NCBI RefSeq assembly: GCF_003054445.1
Contig: NC_042507.1
Location: 1,178,001 to 1,242,000 of the forward strand
Direction: 5' to 3'
From: Pichia kudriavzevii
Lineage: Eukaryota; Ascomycota; Pichiomycetes; Pichiales; Pichiaceae
DNA: 64,000 nt
The translations under genes and the position numbers were made by a program. The notes beneath the pieces are model-generated. The model made no database searches. It saw nothing but the letters and a program-made list of their open reading frames with translations, and was not told where the DNA came from. The number at the start of each line of letters is the position of its first letter. Position 1 is the first letter of the stretch. Below, one piece after another: positions 38,114 to 47,431 of the stretch.

Positions 38114-40804
38114 CTATTTCTCCAATTGACTAAAGATATCATCTAGAAATGTGTCCTGCCTTTCAGTCGAAGGCTCGACCCCCATAACTTTATCCACCTT
38201 TAGCCTTTCGCCTATAACGCAGTTGACTTGATTGAAAACCTTCATCATAGTCGTTTTAAATTCTCCCCAATCTGCAAACCTCTCTTGTGCTTCTGCCTGT
38301 TCTTTTTCTACAAAAATATTTAAATCCCACAAATGTTTGGTAAAATGTTTCCAATTACCCTCATGATGTCTTAAAATTCTTGCCTGCACCTGTTTTTCCT
38401 TGATCAAGTCAAAGATAAATTGTGATATCATTAAATACTTTTCTCTTCTGATTATTGCGTTTTTGGAGCTCGAAGCTGCACTTTTATTATCCCTGTTGAA
38501 GTAAGCGTCAAACATGTTAACAGTATTTTTAATTGCAGGCTCAATTGGTGCCTGCTTCCTATTTTTGCGCTTTCTTACACAACTGGTCAGTTGCAAAGCG
38601 TCGTGTTCTCCGTGTTTATAATCATTCACAATTACTCCAGAATAGCCGTAATTAAAGAATCTTTCATTGATATCTTCAGGATTCTCTTCGTAGACAGACA
38701 TTGGAAGTGGATCAGTTGCACTCAACTCAACAGAATCATCATTTGGCCTTCTACTTCCTTCGTTGTCCATTGGGAAACGTTGTAAATTATTTAGTTGTGC
38801 TGATAAAATAGGATCCATATTATCTGGGCATATGCTTCGTCCATTATAATCAGCCAAGTCATCCATATTCCCACTAGTAACTTCATCACCCTCCATCTCC
38901 TCACATGATCTCTTGTTACGATTACCTGGTGTATCACAATGGTCATCTTCGCAGGAGTCATTATCATCATCAATATCCTTCTTTCCCGGCACACCAAATG
39001 AATCAAGAACTGATGTATAGTATGTTTTGTCAATTTTTTTCCCCGAATTAGTGTTAGAGCTAAACCCGTAATCGCTCGTTGCAGACTCCATTGTCTTTTG
39101 TCGCAGACTTCTTCTAGATTTTCCATGTGACCTTATCTTCACGTTTGAGGAATCTCTTCCAGTGTTATTTTCTACTCTCAACCTTCTATTCCTTCTACTA
39201 TTCGTGAGGGTGCCTACCTGATCAGACTCAGCTTTTTCCTCCGAGTTTTGGTTTCCATGAACATTAGTGATTGTCAGATTCTGGTTTTCATGCTCAACAA
39301 ATTGGAATCTACAATTTTTCATTTGACCTGCAAAATCAACTTCTTCAGGTGTATCAAAATCGTTGAACAAAGGATCATAGGCAATATGTTCAGAATCTGA
39401 AGATCTCCATTTAGGTATTATATCAGCCATTGCCACTATGGTCGAGGAATGATTCCCCATTTTATGGTGTACATCTTTCAATTCATTCGCTATATTAGCT
39501 GATGGCAAAGCTGTACAAAGTTCAACGGATTGAGCAGGTTCGTTAAATGGATTCTGTAAAATCTTGTCAACATCCAGTTTGGTTTCCAGTATTGTGTAAA
39601 TCAACCACAAAAATTTTCTAACTTTATCAGAAGAGTTTAATTTTGGTCTTAGCCAAATGTCGTTTAGCAACGATCCCGTGGTGGAGGACTTTGATGCGTT
39701 CTGTTGTCCATTTTCAAAAGGGAAGAATGCTTGACCTATTTCGTATTCATGGGTACAGATCATAAAAATGATAGAAATGATATTGAAGGTATGATTGGAT
39801 TGGGATATTGCTTCTATAAAGGCAGGAAATTTTTTTGGAATATTACCACTTAATTCATTTATGGATTTTAGTATGGACTTTATCCTTGGCGTATCTTGGA
39901 GCTGCTTGACAGTAGAAATAGTATACCCACTCCCGTTTCTGATGTTTGAGGGGGTTGGATCATCTGCTAAATCACCGTCTTTGTTTTTCTTGCCTTTGTT
40001 TTCTGGGTCCTCAAATAGCTTCTGTGCTTCTTGAGGATAAAACTTCTCAATAATTTGGAAATGGCTTCCCACCTGTAGAGATGGAATCGAATGGTAGGTT
40101 CGAAACTGTGATCTCATTTCATAATCAAAATTGACAGTGGTGTTCAATCTACCGATATTAACAAGTAAAGAAATCACAGTAAAATTCAACGCATAATTAA
40201 TATCTAGCATTAATCTAGCCTTTAGAATCTTGGAAATTTTCGATGATTTAAGTAAAGTAACCAAATACAACTCAAAGAATGTTAGGGTTTGGCCATCATT
40301 GGGGTGGGTTTTCCCATCTGAATCCTTGAAAACTTTAAAATGTTCGGGCCAATCGAATCCTTCAGGCGTCCCATAGTAGGGATTCTTGAAAACTCTAAAA
40401 TGGTTGAATAGTAGCTCCATAATAAATGCAAATTGTATTTCGTTTCTCCAATATGGCTCACCATCGTTTTTCTTCAAGTGTCTAGAACGTGCATTGATCA
40501 ACAACGTCTGATAAGATCGAGCATGGTCAGTTTCAGAACTCTTTGCATGTTTTAGTTCTTTCGTAGCTGCCGCTCTACCGGCATGACCACCCACTTGTGA
40601 AGTTCCACGCTGTTTCTCGGTAGAACGAGAGGCTTCTCTTTCCTCTTGTTCCTGGTTTGACCTGGATATCAACATTTCTGTAACGGACATTGGGTGGGAC
40701 TGAGAAGCTGCATCCGACGTATTCGGCTCCCCCGGGGTGCTAGAAACATCACTGGGAGACTCGGTGCCGACAGATGGATTGAGTAGATCGGATAGCGCAG
40801 ACAT
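38114..40804 (-). CDS. IES1: INO80 complex subunit Ies1
   Basis: 896 residues. The conserved N-terminal block, residues about 105-250, has KKNDGEPYWRNEIQFAFIMELL, LTFFELYLVTLLKSSKISKIL, SLLVNIGRLNTTVNFDYEMR and RTYHSIPSLQVG, which I recognise from fungal Ino-eighty-subunit-1 proteins. The family is part of the INO80 nucleosome remodeller. The middle (residues 470-760) is long, acidic and Asn/Ser-rich with nuclear-localisation-like clusters (RRNRRLR, RKRKNRK). A conserved helical region lies at the end (KEKQVQARILRHHEGNWKHFTKHLWD). S. cerevisiae Ies1 is about 692 residues. The family match is from memory; the nearness of SMX2 supports it. Divergent from the VTC gene. Confidence 0.75.
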   Translation of the reverse strand: MSALSDLLNPSVGTESPSDVSSTPGEPNTSDAASQSHPMSVTEMLISRSNQEQEEREASRSTEKQRGTSQVGGHAGRAAATKELKHAKSSETDHARSYQTLLINARSRHLKKNDGEPYWRNEIQFAFIMELLFNHFRVFKNPYYGTPEGFDWPEHFKVFKDSDGKTHPNDGQTLTFFELYLVTLLKSSKISKILKARLMLDINYALNFTVISLLVNIGRLNTTVNFDYEMRSQFRTYHSIPSLQVGSHFQIIEKFYPQEAQKLFEDPENKGKKNKDGDLADDPTPSNIRNGSGYTISTVKQLQDTPRIKSILKSINELSGNIPKKFPAFIEAISQSNHTFNIISIIFMICTHEYEIGQAFFPFENGQQNASKSSTTGSLLNDIWLRPKLNSSDKVRKFLWLIYTILETKLDVDKILQNPFNEPAQSVELCTALPSANIANELKDVHHKMGNHSSTIVAMADIIPKWRSSDSEHIAYDPLFNDFDTPEEVDFAGQMKNCRFQFVEHENQNLTITNVHGNQNSEEKAESDQVGTLTNSRRNRRLRVENNTGRDSSNVKIRSHGKSRRSLRQKTMESATSDYGFSSNTNSGKKIDKTYYTSVLDSFGVPGKKDIDDDNDSCEDDHCDTPGNRNKRSCEEMEGDEVTSGNMDDLADYNGRSICPDNMDPILSAQLNNLQRFPMDNEGSRRPNDDSVELSATDPLPMSVYEENPEDINERFFNYGYSGVIVNDYKHGEHDALQLTSCVRKRKNRKQAPIEPAIKNTVNMFDAYFNRDNKSAASSSKNAIIRREKYLMISQFIFDLIKEKQVQARILRHHEGNWKHFTKHLWDLNIFVEKEQAEAQERFADWGEFKTTMMKVFNQVNCVIGERLKVDKVMGVEPSTERQDTFLDDIFSQLEK

Positions 40805-41032
40805 GGCTTGATCTATGAAGGTCCTATAATTCTCTTCTTCTCTTCTTGTCCTATGGTTGAATTTATATCTTCAAACTATGCACTTCTCCCAGATCCATTT
40901 TGGCTCCAGCAGCATGTTCGTGTAGGAACGAAAAACGAAAAACGAAAAAAAAAAAAAAAAGCATGTGCCACGGCCATTTATGTCCCTCGTCAAAAGCATG
41001 TGGCGCAAATGGAGCAACTACTCTATATGCTC

Positions 41033-41041
41033 ACACGTGGG
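41033..41041. promoter_or_regulatory. Pho4-type E-box in the IES1-VTC intergenic region
   Basis: ACACGTGGG contains CACGTG (41034-41039) with the 3' GG flank that marks high-affinity Pho4 sites. It is 116 bp before the VTC ATG. Polyphosphate-synthesis genes are Pho4 targets in S. cerevisiae, so the site fits its gene. The rest of the 350-bp gap (40805-41154) holds an A16 run near 40945-40960 and CATGTG half-matches near 40962 and 40997; nothing else was identified. Confidence 0.65.
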
Positions 41042-41154
41042 TGCATTTATTATCGAGACAACCATTATCTCACTTAAAATTGCTCCGATAGCCTTTATAA
41101 GGGGTACCACTACCGTACTTGTGAATCAACTCTGTGACTAAATCTACTACACGG

Positions 41155-43821
41155 ATGTCTTCTTCTACGACACCTAAGAAATCGATGCTTTTCGGTGTGA
41201 AGCTACAGAATGAAATGTATGCTCCCTGGAGGGAGTATTACATTGACTACGACCGTCTAAAGAGGTTGTTGAAGGAGAACTTAATCAGCCAATTGGATTC
41301 CAATTCTACCTGGAATGAAAGAGACGAGGCTACATTTGCTGAGGCTTTGGATAAAAATTTGGAGAAGGTGTATTCTTTCCAAGTCTCCAAATACAAAGAG
41401 TTGGATTCCGAGATCACCAAACTTGAATTGAAATCCGACAAGTACCTTGAGCTTTTAGAAAAAAACAAAAAGGATCCAACATTCGATGCCAATGCATTTC
41501 AGCAGAAATTGGAAGAATTGTTATCTTTGACGAACGAGTTGGACCATTTTGCCAGATTGAATTTTACTGGGTTTGTAAAGATTGTCAAAAAGCATGACAG
41601 ACTACACAAAGGTTATTCCGTGAAGGCGCTCCTAAGCGTCAGGATGAAGGATTTACCTTTGAATAATATTTCCGAAGACACTTCTCCTTATTTATTTAGA
41701 ATATCCACCCTTTATTCATTTATTAGGGATCAGATTAGCTCGACATCATCAGACAGATCTATTTCAAACTCATTAAAGAGATCCATTTCCAAATTGTCCG
41801 AATCTGGAAAACTATCAACCACTCCAAGTACTTCTCTTTCCACGTCTGGTCCAGATGAATCTAAATTCAAAGTGTTGAAATTTTGGGTACATCCTGATAA
41901 TTTGATGGAAATCAAAACTACAATTCTAAGACATCTCCCTGTTTTGATTTACAATAATAAAGGCACAAACATGGACGAAGATGATGAAGACGAAGAAGAG
42001 TTTAACGGATGGACATCATCTACAATCAATGATTTATACTTTGATAATCCTAATTTTGAGCTTTACAATAACAAATTGTTGAAACAGCTGAACAAAACCC
42101 CCTCTTTGAGAATCAGATGGAATGGAAAATTAAAGAATAATGCCGACTTGATAATTGAGAAGAGAACTTTTGATTATGATACTGGTAATTCTCATGATAT
42201 CAAATTAACCTTAAAGGAAAAATACATGAATGATTTTATTTTCCCTACCGTTGAAACTGACCCAGCAAATGAGTTTGAAGAAGATATTGACGAGCTTAAC
42301 GATGATGAGATTTTAGATTATAGGAGACAACTGGACAAGAAGAAAAAAAACTTGAAAAAGTTGACCCTTGATAAGTTTGTTAAGAGGTTGCAGAAGAAAG
42401 GCCTGTCACAGGACGCAATCAGCAACTATGCAAATAACTTTAAGGCTTTACAATCTTTCATTGTCGATAATCATTTACAACCGGTTTTAAGGACCGTTCA
42501 CAACAGAACAGCCTTTCAAATGCCAGGTGATGATAAAGTGAGAATTATTATTGATTCTGATATCTTATTCATTAGAGAAGACTCCTTTGATCAGCAGAGA
42601 CCAATTAGAGATCCTCATGAATGGCATAGGAAAGATATCGATTCTTCGATTGATAACCCTTACTCGTTATTGAGAAAGGGTGAATACTCCAAGTTTCCTT
42701 ATTCTGTCATGGAGATCAAAATTGCTTCATCTGTTGTAAATAATCCTCAATCAAAAACACATTTATGGGTTAGTGAACTGACGAATTCACATTTGGTCAA
42801 AGAAGTTCCTAATTTTTCTAAGTTTATTCAAGGTATATCGACTTTCTTCTTAGAAGATGACAACTTGGATATTTTGCCATTCTGGTTGCCTGAATTGGAG
42901 TGGGATATTAGAAAAAACCCAGAGCAAGCATACATGGATTCCAAAAATAAAAGACTGAAGGAATTGCAGCAAGCAGAGATTTTGAAGAATTTGAAGAAGA
43001 AAATAGGCAAAACTATCAAATCATCTACTGATGGCAATGATACTAAACTAGATGCCATTAATGAACTTGATGATGTTGAAGATCTTGATGCTGATTCCTC
43101 AGATGATTACGTTGATGATAATATGGTAGCTGAGGGGAGTGGTATAGTAGAAGCCGCATCATCTCCATCGCCTGTTATTACTGGTTCTAGCAAGAGAATT
43201 CCACTAGAACCTTATTTTCCTAAGAAGAAGAAGAAGAAGAATGGTTTAACAGATGTCCTGATGCCAATATTTGCAAGTTCTAAATTAAACGGCTATGAAT
43301 CTGAAGATGAAGAGGTGGAACTACCACCTGGTGTCGTTAAACCGCAACAGTTGATCAGGCAATCCGGTCCTGTGAGGGTGGAAGCAAAGGTTTGGCTTGC
43401 TAATGAACGTACTTTCATCCGCTGGTTACATGTTACAACTCTACTGACCGCATTGACATTTTCAATTTATTCCAGTATTAGAAATTCTCACTTCCCACAA
43501 TTAGCTGCCGATATTGCCTATATTTATTTTGCTTTAACATTGTTTAGTGGCTTCTGGGCGTATGCGATTTATCACAAAAGACTGGAGTTGATAAGACTGC
43601 GTAGTGGAAGACACTTGGACGGCATTTTTGGCCCATTAGTGGTTGCGGCGGTGTTGCTACTTACTCTCGGACTTGAGTTCTATGTCGGGGTTGGCCAATG
43701 GAAATTAAAGACTGGTTTTTCTTCGGTTACCTTGGCAACTTTACCAGAAACATCACAGTTCAATGATTTGAGCCCCGTTACCCAATGGGTATTGTCAAAA
43801 CTATTCTCATACACTGAATGA
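41155..43821 (+). CDS. VTC2: Vacuolar transporter chaperone subunit Vtc2/Vtc3 (polyphosphate polymerase complex)
   Basis: 888 residues from the ATG at 41155 (the frame before it starts at GTG). Order: SPX domain at residues 1-165 (MLFGVKLQNEMYAPWREYYIDYDRL; KIVKKHDRLHKG, the inositol-pyrophosphate-binding Lys cluster), a VTC tunnel domain at about 210-590 (KFWVHPDNLMEIKTTILRHLP; RTAFQMPGDDKVRIIIDSD; PYSVMEIKI), an acidic spacer with a Lys run, and a C-terminal DUF202 unit with three membrane helices (residues 765-870). The size matches Vtc2/Vtc3 (about 830) and not Vtc4 (721) or Vtc1. The VTC complex makes polyphosphate and moves it into the vacuole; Vtc2 and Vtc3 are regulatory subunits. I chose Vtc2 because SMC1, IES1 and SMX2 nearby are on the same arm as VTC2 in S. 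cerevisiae. Confidence 0.85.
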   Translation: MSSSTTPKKSMLFGVKLQNEMYAPWREYYIDYDRLKRLLKENLISQLDSNSTWNERDEATFAEALDKNLEKVYSFQVSKYKELDSEITKLELKSDKYLELLEKNKKDPTFDANAFQQKLEELLSLTNELDHFARLNFTGFVKIVKKHDRLHKGYSVKALLSVRMKDLPLNNISEDTSPYLFRISTLYSFIRDQISSTSSDRSISNSLKRSISKLSESGKLSTTPSTSLSTSGPDESKFKVLKFWVHPDNLMEIKTTILRHLPVLIYNNKGTNMDEDDEDEEEFNGWTSSTINDLYFDNPNFELYNNKLLKQLNKTPSLRIRWNGKLKNNADLIIEKRTFDYDTGNSHDIKLTLKEKYMNDFIFPTVETDPANEFEEDIDELNDDEILDYRRQLDKKKKNLKKLTLDKFVKRLQKKGLSQDAISNYANNFKALQSFIVDNHLQPVLRTVHNRTAFQMPGDDKVRIIIDSDILFIREDSFDQQRPIRDPHEWHRKDIDSSIDNPYSLLRKGEYSKFPYSVMEIKIASSVVNNPQSKTHLWVSELTNSHLVKEVPNFSKFIQGISTFFLEDDNLDILPFWLPELEWDIRKNPEQAYMDSKNKRLKELQQAEILKNLKKKIGKTIKSSTDGNDTKLDAINELDDVEDLDADSSDDYVDDNMVAEGSGIVEAASSPSPVITGSSKRIPLEPYFPKKKKKKNGLTDVLMPIFASSKLNGYESEDEEVELPPGVVKPQQLIRQSGPVRVEAKVWLANERTFIRWLHVTTLLTALTFSIYSSIRNSHFPQLAADIAYIYFALTLFSGFWAYAIYHKRLELIRLRSGRHLDGIFGPLVVAAVLLLTLGLEFYVGVGQWKLKTGFSSVTLATLPETSQFNDLSPVTQWVLSKLFSYTE

Positions 43822-43910
43822 TTCATTCGGGAATGTAGCTAGTTATCCTTTTTCTTTAATAAGTTGTATCAAAGAGATATTTTGTTCTGCTGATATACAT
43901 ATAATTTATG

Positions 43911-45995
43911 CTATACACTTTTACCACTCCCTTTTAAAAGGTGTCTCTTGATGTGTTTGATTCGTTCATCAGATGACTTCAAATCTTTGTATTTGCTGAC
44001 AACCAAGTTAGGCCCCGATTCTAGCGATGAGGTGGACATCCCTGAAGCGCTACTTCTCTTGGAAGCTAAAGTTATGACAGACCCGTTGGATTGTTTGGAG
44101 AGATTGGAAATTCTTCTGGCCCCACCCGATTTTCTATCAGTCGTATAGATAGATGATTCGTGATAGTTAGGATCGCCTGAAAATAAATTTTTCAAGATAT
44201 CATGGCCAGCAGGCTCTTCTTCAACAATAACACGCTCATTTTCATATTTTTGAGCATCTGTATAGCCTTCCACACATGTTAACCAGATTTTCAGAGAGGT
44301 GAGTAAACTTGTATCTTCTACTTTAGTGATGTTTTCAGCTTCATATAATTGCTCCAAATTTTTGCTCAGCAATAACAGTGCATATGTGAATTTCACAGCA
44401 AGCGTTATGTTTTGACATATAAATAAAGGATAAATTTTGGATTGGTTTTTACCGGAACTAGAGTTCCAACTAGTTATAGGATCAACAATGTAAGAGTTCG
44501 ATCCAAGGTACTTTATGGGGTATCTTATAGGAACTTGTAAGATATCTGCTAACTTCAGTATTATAAGAGAGATATATCCAAAAAGGGCATTGATTGGATC
44601 CATTTTTGATTTGGGTAACTGTGCTACCTTTTGAATGGTTGCATCAGGGGTTGAATAAACAGGAATAATGCCCTCCTTTTTCAATTCAAGTGATAAGGTC
44701 CTGGATGGAGTTAAGGCTTGCGGGATTGATATTCCAAATAAGGAAAAATTGTATTTCCGCTTGAATGGCTCTATGGGGAAAATAAATTGTATAATTTTGC
44801 AAATATCTGATTTCCCTTTATGAATCTGGCTGTTTAATTTTTCATTGCTTTGGACAAGAAGCTGCAATTTTTCAGCATTTTCTACACAGTCCTTTTCCTG
44901 AAGTTCTCGTATTTGGTTCAACTGTTGAATTTTTGCTTTTAATACATCTCTCAGGTTTTTTAATTCTGTGATTTTTTCGCCAAGATCATTATTTATAGAT
45001 TGCTTCGCAGAGATTAACTCTTTGTAATTTTCTACTCTTGATTTCTTATAGTCTATTGTTTCCAGTATTCGATTGCGAGTTTCTTCATTACTGCATTCGG
45101 CATTGATTCTTTGTATTAGTATTCGAGTGGTATTTTTCAAGTCATGCAAACAGCGGCTGTAGTTATTCAGAATCATTATTTGGTCAAAGGTACACGAATT
45201 TTGCAAGTGGTTGAAATGGATGCTTCTATCCTCCATCTTTTTTCTAAAAGTGCTTTGTAATATTGAGACTGCTTCGTTGTTCAGGCGCTTATTTTGCATG
45301 GTGTAATAACAGCCATCGGACATTCTAAGTACTAATAAATTTTCTGTATCACAGAGTTTCCTTTCGATTAGAGGATATTCATCGCCTAAATTGACTAACA
45401 TCGTGAAATTGAGATGTACCTGATTATGCAATTTCCATTTATCATCTTCCAATTGTCTCAAATATAAGCTGATAGTTACTGGACCCGATTTAAAGGGCAA
45501 GCTTAGGTCTTCTTCCACATCAACATTCGGTTCAAATAATCTACTAATGAAATAGGGATTGTTATCATTCAAAAATAAACTAACAGTGAAAAAGCATTCA
45601 AAGAACGCCAGATTATAATACTCTTGAAGTTCAACCTGTTTTCTAACTTCTTCAGGTTGAGCCGCAAATACAGGCACTTTAGCCTCATCATTCCCCCCTT
45701 CTGTCTCGTTTTTTGTAATTGACAACCTAAGAGAGTGTGTGGATCTTCCCTTTCGTATTCTTACATGCTCCCAATCTCGTTCTCTAAAATCTATATCTAT
45801 AGAGTTTTCCCGATTTCGATCTCTGAAATGTGTTTTAGGGAACTCTCTTTGTCTTTCTTGGACCTTGATGTTTCTGATTAGAATGGATCGTACGTGGCTG
45901 AGGTTGAGTAATCTTGGCTGTATACATGACGGAAACAAAGATATCCCGTCACTTTCTGCACAGGCGCCCTCATCATACCGAGGAGCGGATGCCAT
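43911..45995 (-). CDS. VPS38: UVRAG/Vps38-like subunit of PI3-kinase complex II
   Basis: 694 residues from the ATG at 45995 (a GTG four codons before is not used). The N-terminal 320 residues may hold a C2-like domain (FFECFFTVSLFLNDNNPYFIS, VTISLYLRQLEDDKWKLH). A coiled-coil covers about residues 320-425 (LGEKITELKNLRDVLKAKIQ; LNQIRELQEKD). Then comes the BARA-like C-terminal domain with DPINALFGYISLIILKLADIL, VPIRYPIKYLGSNSYIVDPI and ALLLLSKNLEQL, which is the UVRAG/Atg14 family pattern. In yeast, Vps38 directs Vps34-Vps15-Vps30 to endosomes for vacuolar sorting. It is longer than S. cerevisiae Vps38 (about 439) and closer to UVRAG in size. Atg14 is the main alternative but usually has an N-terminal Cys motif, which I do not see. 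Confidence 0.72.
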   Translation of the reverse strand: MASAPRYDEGACAESDGISLFPSCIQPRLLNLSHVRSILIRNIKVQERQREFPKTHFRDRNRENSIDIDFRERDWEHVRIRKGRSTHSLRLSITKNETEGGNDEAKVPVFAAQPEEVRKQVELQEYYNLAFFECFFTVSLFLNDNNPYFISRLFEPNVDVEEDLSLPFKSGPVTISLYLRQLEDDKWKLHNQVHLNFTMLVNLGDEYPLIERKLCDTENLLVLRMSDGCYYTMQNKRLNNEAVSILQSTFRKKMEDRSIHFNHLQNSCTFDQIMILNNYSRCLHDLKNTTRILIQRINAECSNEETRNRILETIDYKKSRVENYKELISAKQSINNDLGEKITELKNLRDVLKAKIQQLNQIRELQEKDCVENAEKLQLLVQSNEKLNSQIHKGKSDICKIIQFIFPIEPFKRKYNFSLFGISIPQALTPSRTLSLELKKEGIIPVYSTPDATIQKVAQLPKSKMDPINALFGYISLIILKLADILQVPIRYPIKYLGSNSYIVDPITSWNSSSGKNQSKIYPLFICQNITLAVKFTYALLLLSKNLEQLYEAENITKVEDTSLLTSLKIWLTCVEGYTDAQKYENERVIVEEEPAGHDILKNLFSGDPNYHESSIYTTDRKSGGARRISNLSKQSNGSVITLASKRSSASGMSTSSLESGPNLVVSKYKDLKSSDERIKHIKRHLLKGSGKSV

Positions 45996-46303
45996 CTCAA
46001 TATCCACACCACTCAGTGTAGTTTCCCTCTATTTTGGTACTCTATTGAAGGGAGGCAGGCCAAATGCGAAATTGCACATGCATATCAACATCGTACCCGA
46101 GTTTCCCACTTAGGCAACACCTAGCAGAAGGGAGAAACAAGTAATTTTTTTTATCTATATTTTTCATTTTCATTTCCACACATAAGTATAGCATATGGAT
46201 TAAAAAATCACTCATTTTTAATACTCTGTCTTTGCATCGTAACAAGCCATTTTGGTACTGATCTCCAGCGGTAACGCCTCTAATATAGTCCAGGGGGCAA
46301 ACA
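45996..46303. other. Divergent promoter VPS38 / LST7
   Basis: A 308-bp gap between divergent genes. A T-rich patch with TTTTCATTTTCATTTCC lies near 46163-46179. I found no recognised activator site, RNA gene or repeat. Confidence 0.4.
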
Positions 46304-47191
46304 ATGACTTACATCGTGTCGGTGACACATTTCTGCGAGGTACATGGGCCTTCAATGATAATGTGCACACAGGCGGTGAACAATCCAGATACACTGTCCG
46401 ACTACTATTCTCCCCAGTTACCCGAGGCACAGTTCTGCCAGTCTTGTATTTTTCAGATACCCAACCCCGGCAAAAATGCTGACGACGTTTCACCTTCTTC
46501 ATCGGTTACTGATCTGGGGAAAACTCCCCCATCAGAAGGTAGTGGAAGTTTAATAAATGAGCCAGAGTTTGAATCTTCTAGAACAACATTGACTTTAGAA
46601 GACCAAATTTCTAGTCTTCTCAACTCTACTAATGATTCAAAGAGACAGAAAAGACGTCCAGTGACATTGAAGACACAGTCATCCCGCAATCCTAATACTT
46701 TCTTTGTATCTACACAATTCCCTACAAATACGGATGTTTATTCATCCTTGAGACAGATCATCGTTAAACTTTTCACTGCAGAGACAAATGCAGATTCTAC
46801 CAAGCCAGTTGTTTTCGGGAACTCAAAACATGGTTATTCAGTGGCACTTACTTTTTCATTGGTTGATAAAACTGCTAGAGGTTCAGAGCGTAAATATGCG
46901 ATAATAGTAACTTCTAATTGGGAAATCGATCTATTTTCAAACTATACGTTTATTTTGACAAATCTCAACCAGATGGTTCGACGTATTCTAATAACCGGAC
47001 AACAGATTCAAGCCAAGGCAGCTGCACCTATAGAGGCAATATCTAATAATGATTTTTATTTGAGAAGATCGGCCGGACTGCCAAAAGCTAAAAGCATGAC
47101 CGAAATTTTACAAGATGATAAACTCTTTCTTAAACTGCACATGTGGGCTTCTTTGATGCTTGATGCTCTAGAAGATACTAAACATGTTTGA
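46304..47191 (+). CDS. LST7: Folliculin homologue Lst7 (RagC GAP subunit)
   Basis: 295 residues. The start YIVSVTHFCEVHGPSMIMCTQ and the Cys motif AQFCQSCIFQIP are the folliculin N-terminal signature; SRNPNTFFVSTQFPTNTDVYSSLRQI and KYAIIVTSNWEIDLFSNYTFIL belong to the longin domain. A Ser/Thr-rich loop of about 60 residues is inserted between the two parts. Yeast Lst7 pairs with Lst4 at the vacuole and acts as GAP for Gtr2, turning on TORC1 after amino-acid refeeding. As in other budding yeasts only the longin part is present; the C-terminal DENN domain of animal folliculin is missing. It converges on SMC1. Confidence 0.88.
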   Translation: MTYIVSVTHFCEVHGPSMIMCTQAVNNPDTLSDYYSPQLPEAQFCQSCIFQIPNPGKNADDVSPSSSVTDLGKTPPSEGSGSLINEPEFESSRTTLTLEDQISSLLNSTNDSKRQKRRPVTLKTQSSRNPNTFFVSTQFPTNTDVYSSLRQIIVKLFTAETNADSTKPVVFGNSKHGYSVALTFSLVDKTARGSERKYAIIVTSNWEIDLFSNYTFILTNLNQMVRRILITGQQIQAKAAAPIEAISNNDFYLRRSAGLPKAKSMTEILQDDKLFLKLHMWASLMLDALEDTKHV

Positions 47192-47431
47192 CCACATAAT
47201 ACCTGTAACTACATATTATACTATTCTCTACTCCCACCTCTTCCTCCGCCCCACACTCTACTCTAATAAATCTTAATACTGTGTAAACTTTGCAACCAAA
47301 ACATAATAGATAAATAAGAAAGACGACACAAAATTTACATGTACAAAAAAAATAAATTATAAAGCAAAGTATAAACACGAGAATAGCAACAAAAAATAAA
47401 AGCAACTATCCAAGAAATTGGTGAATAGTTT

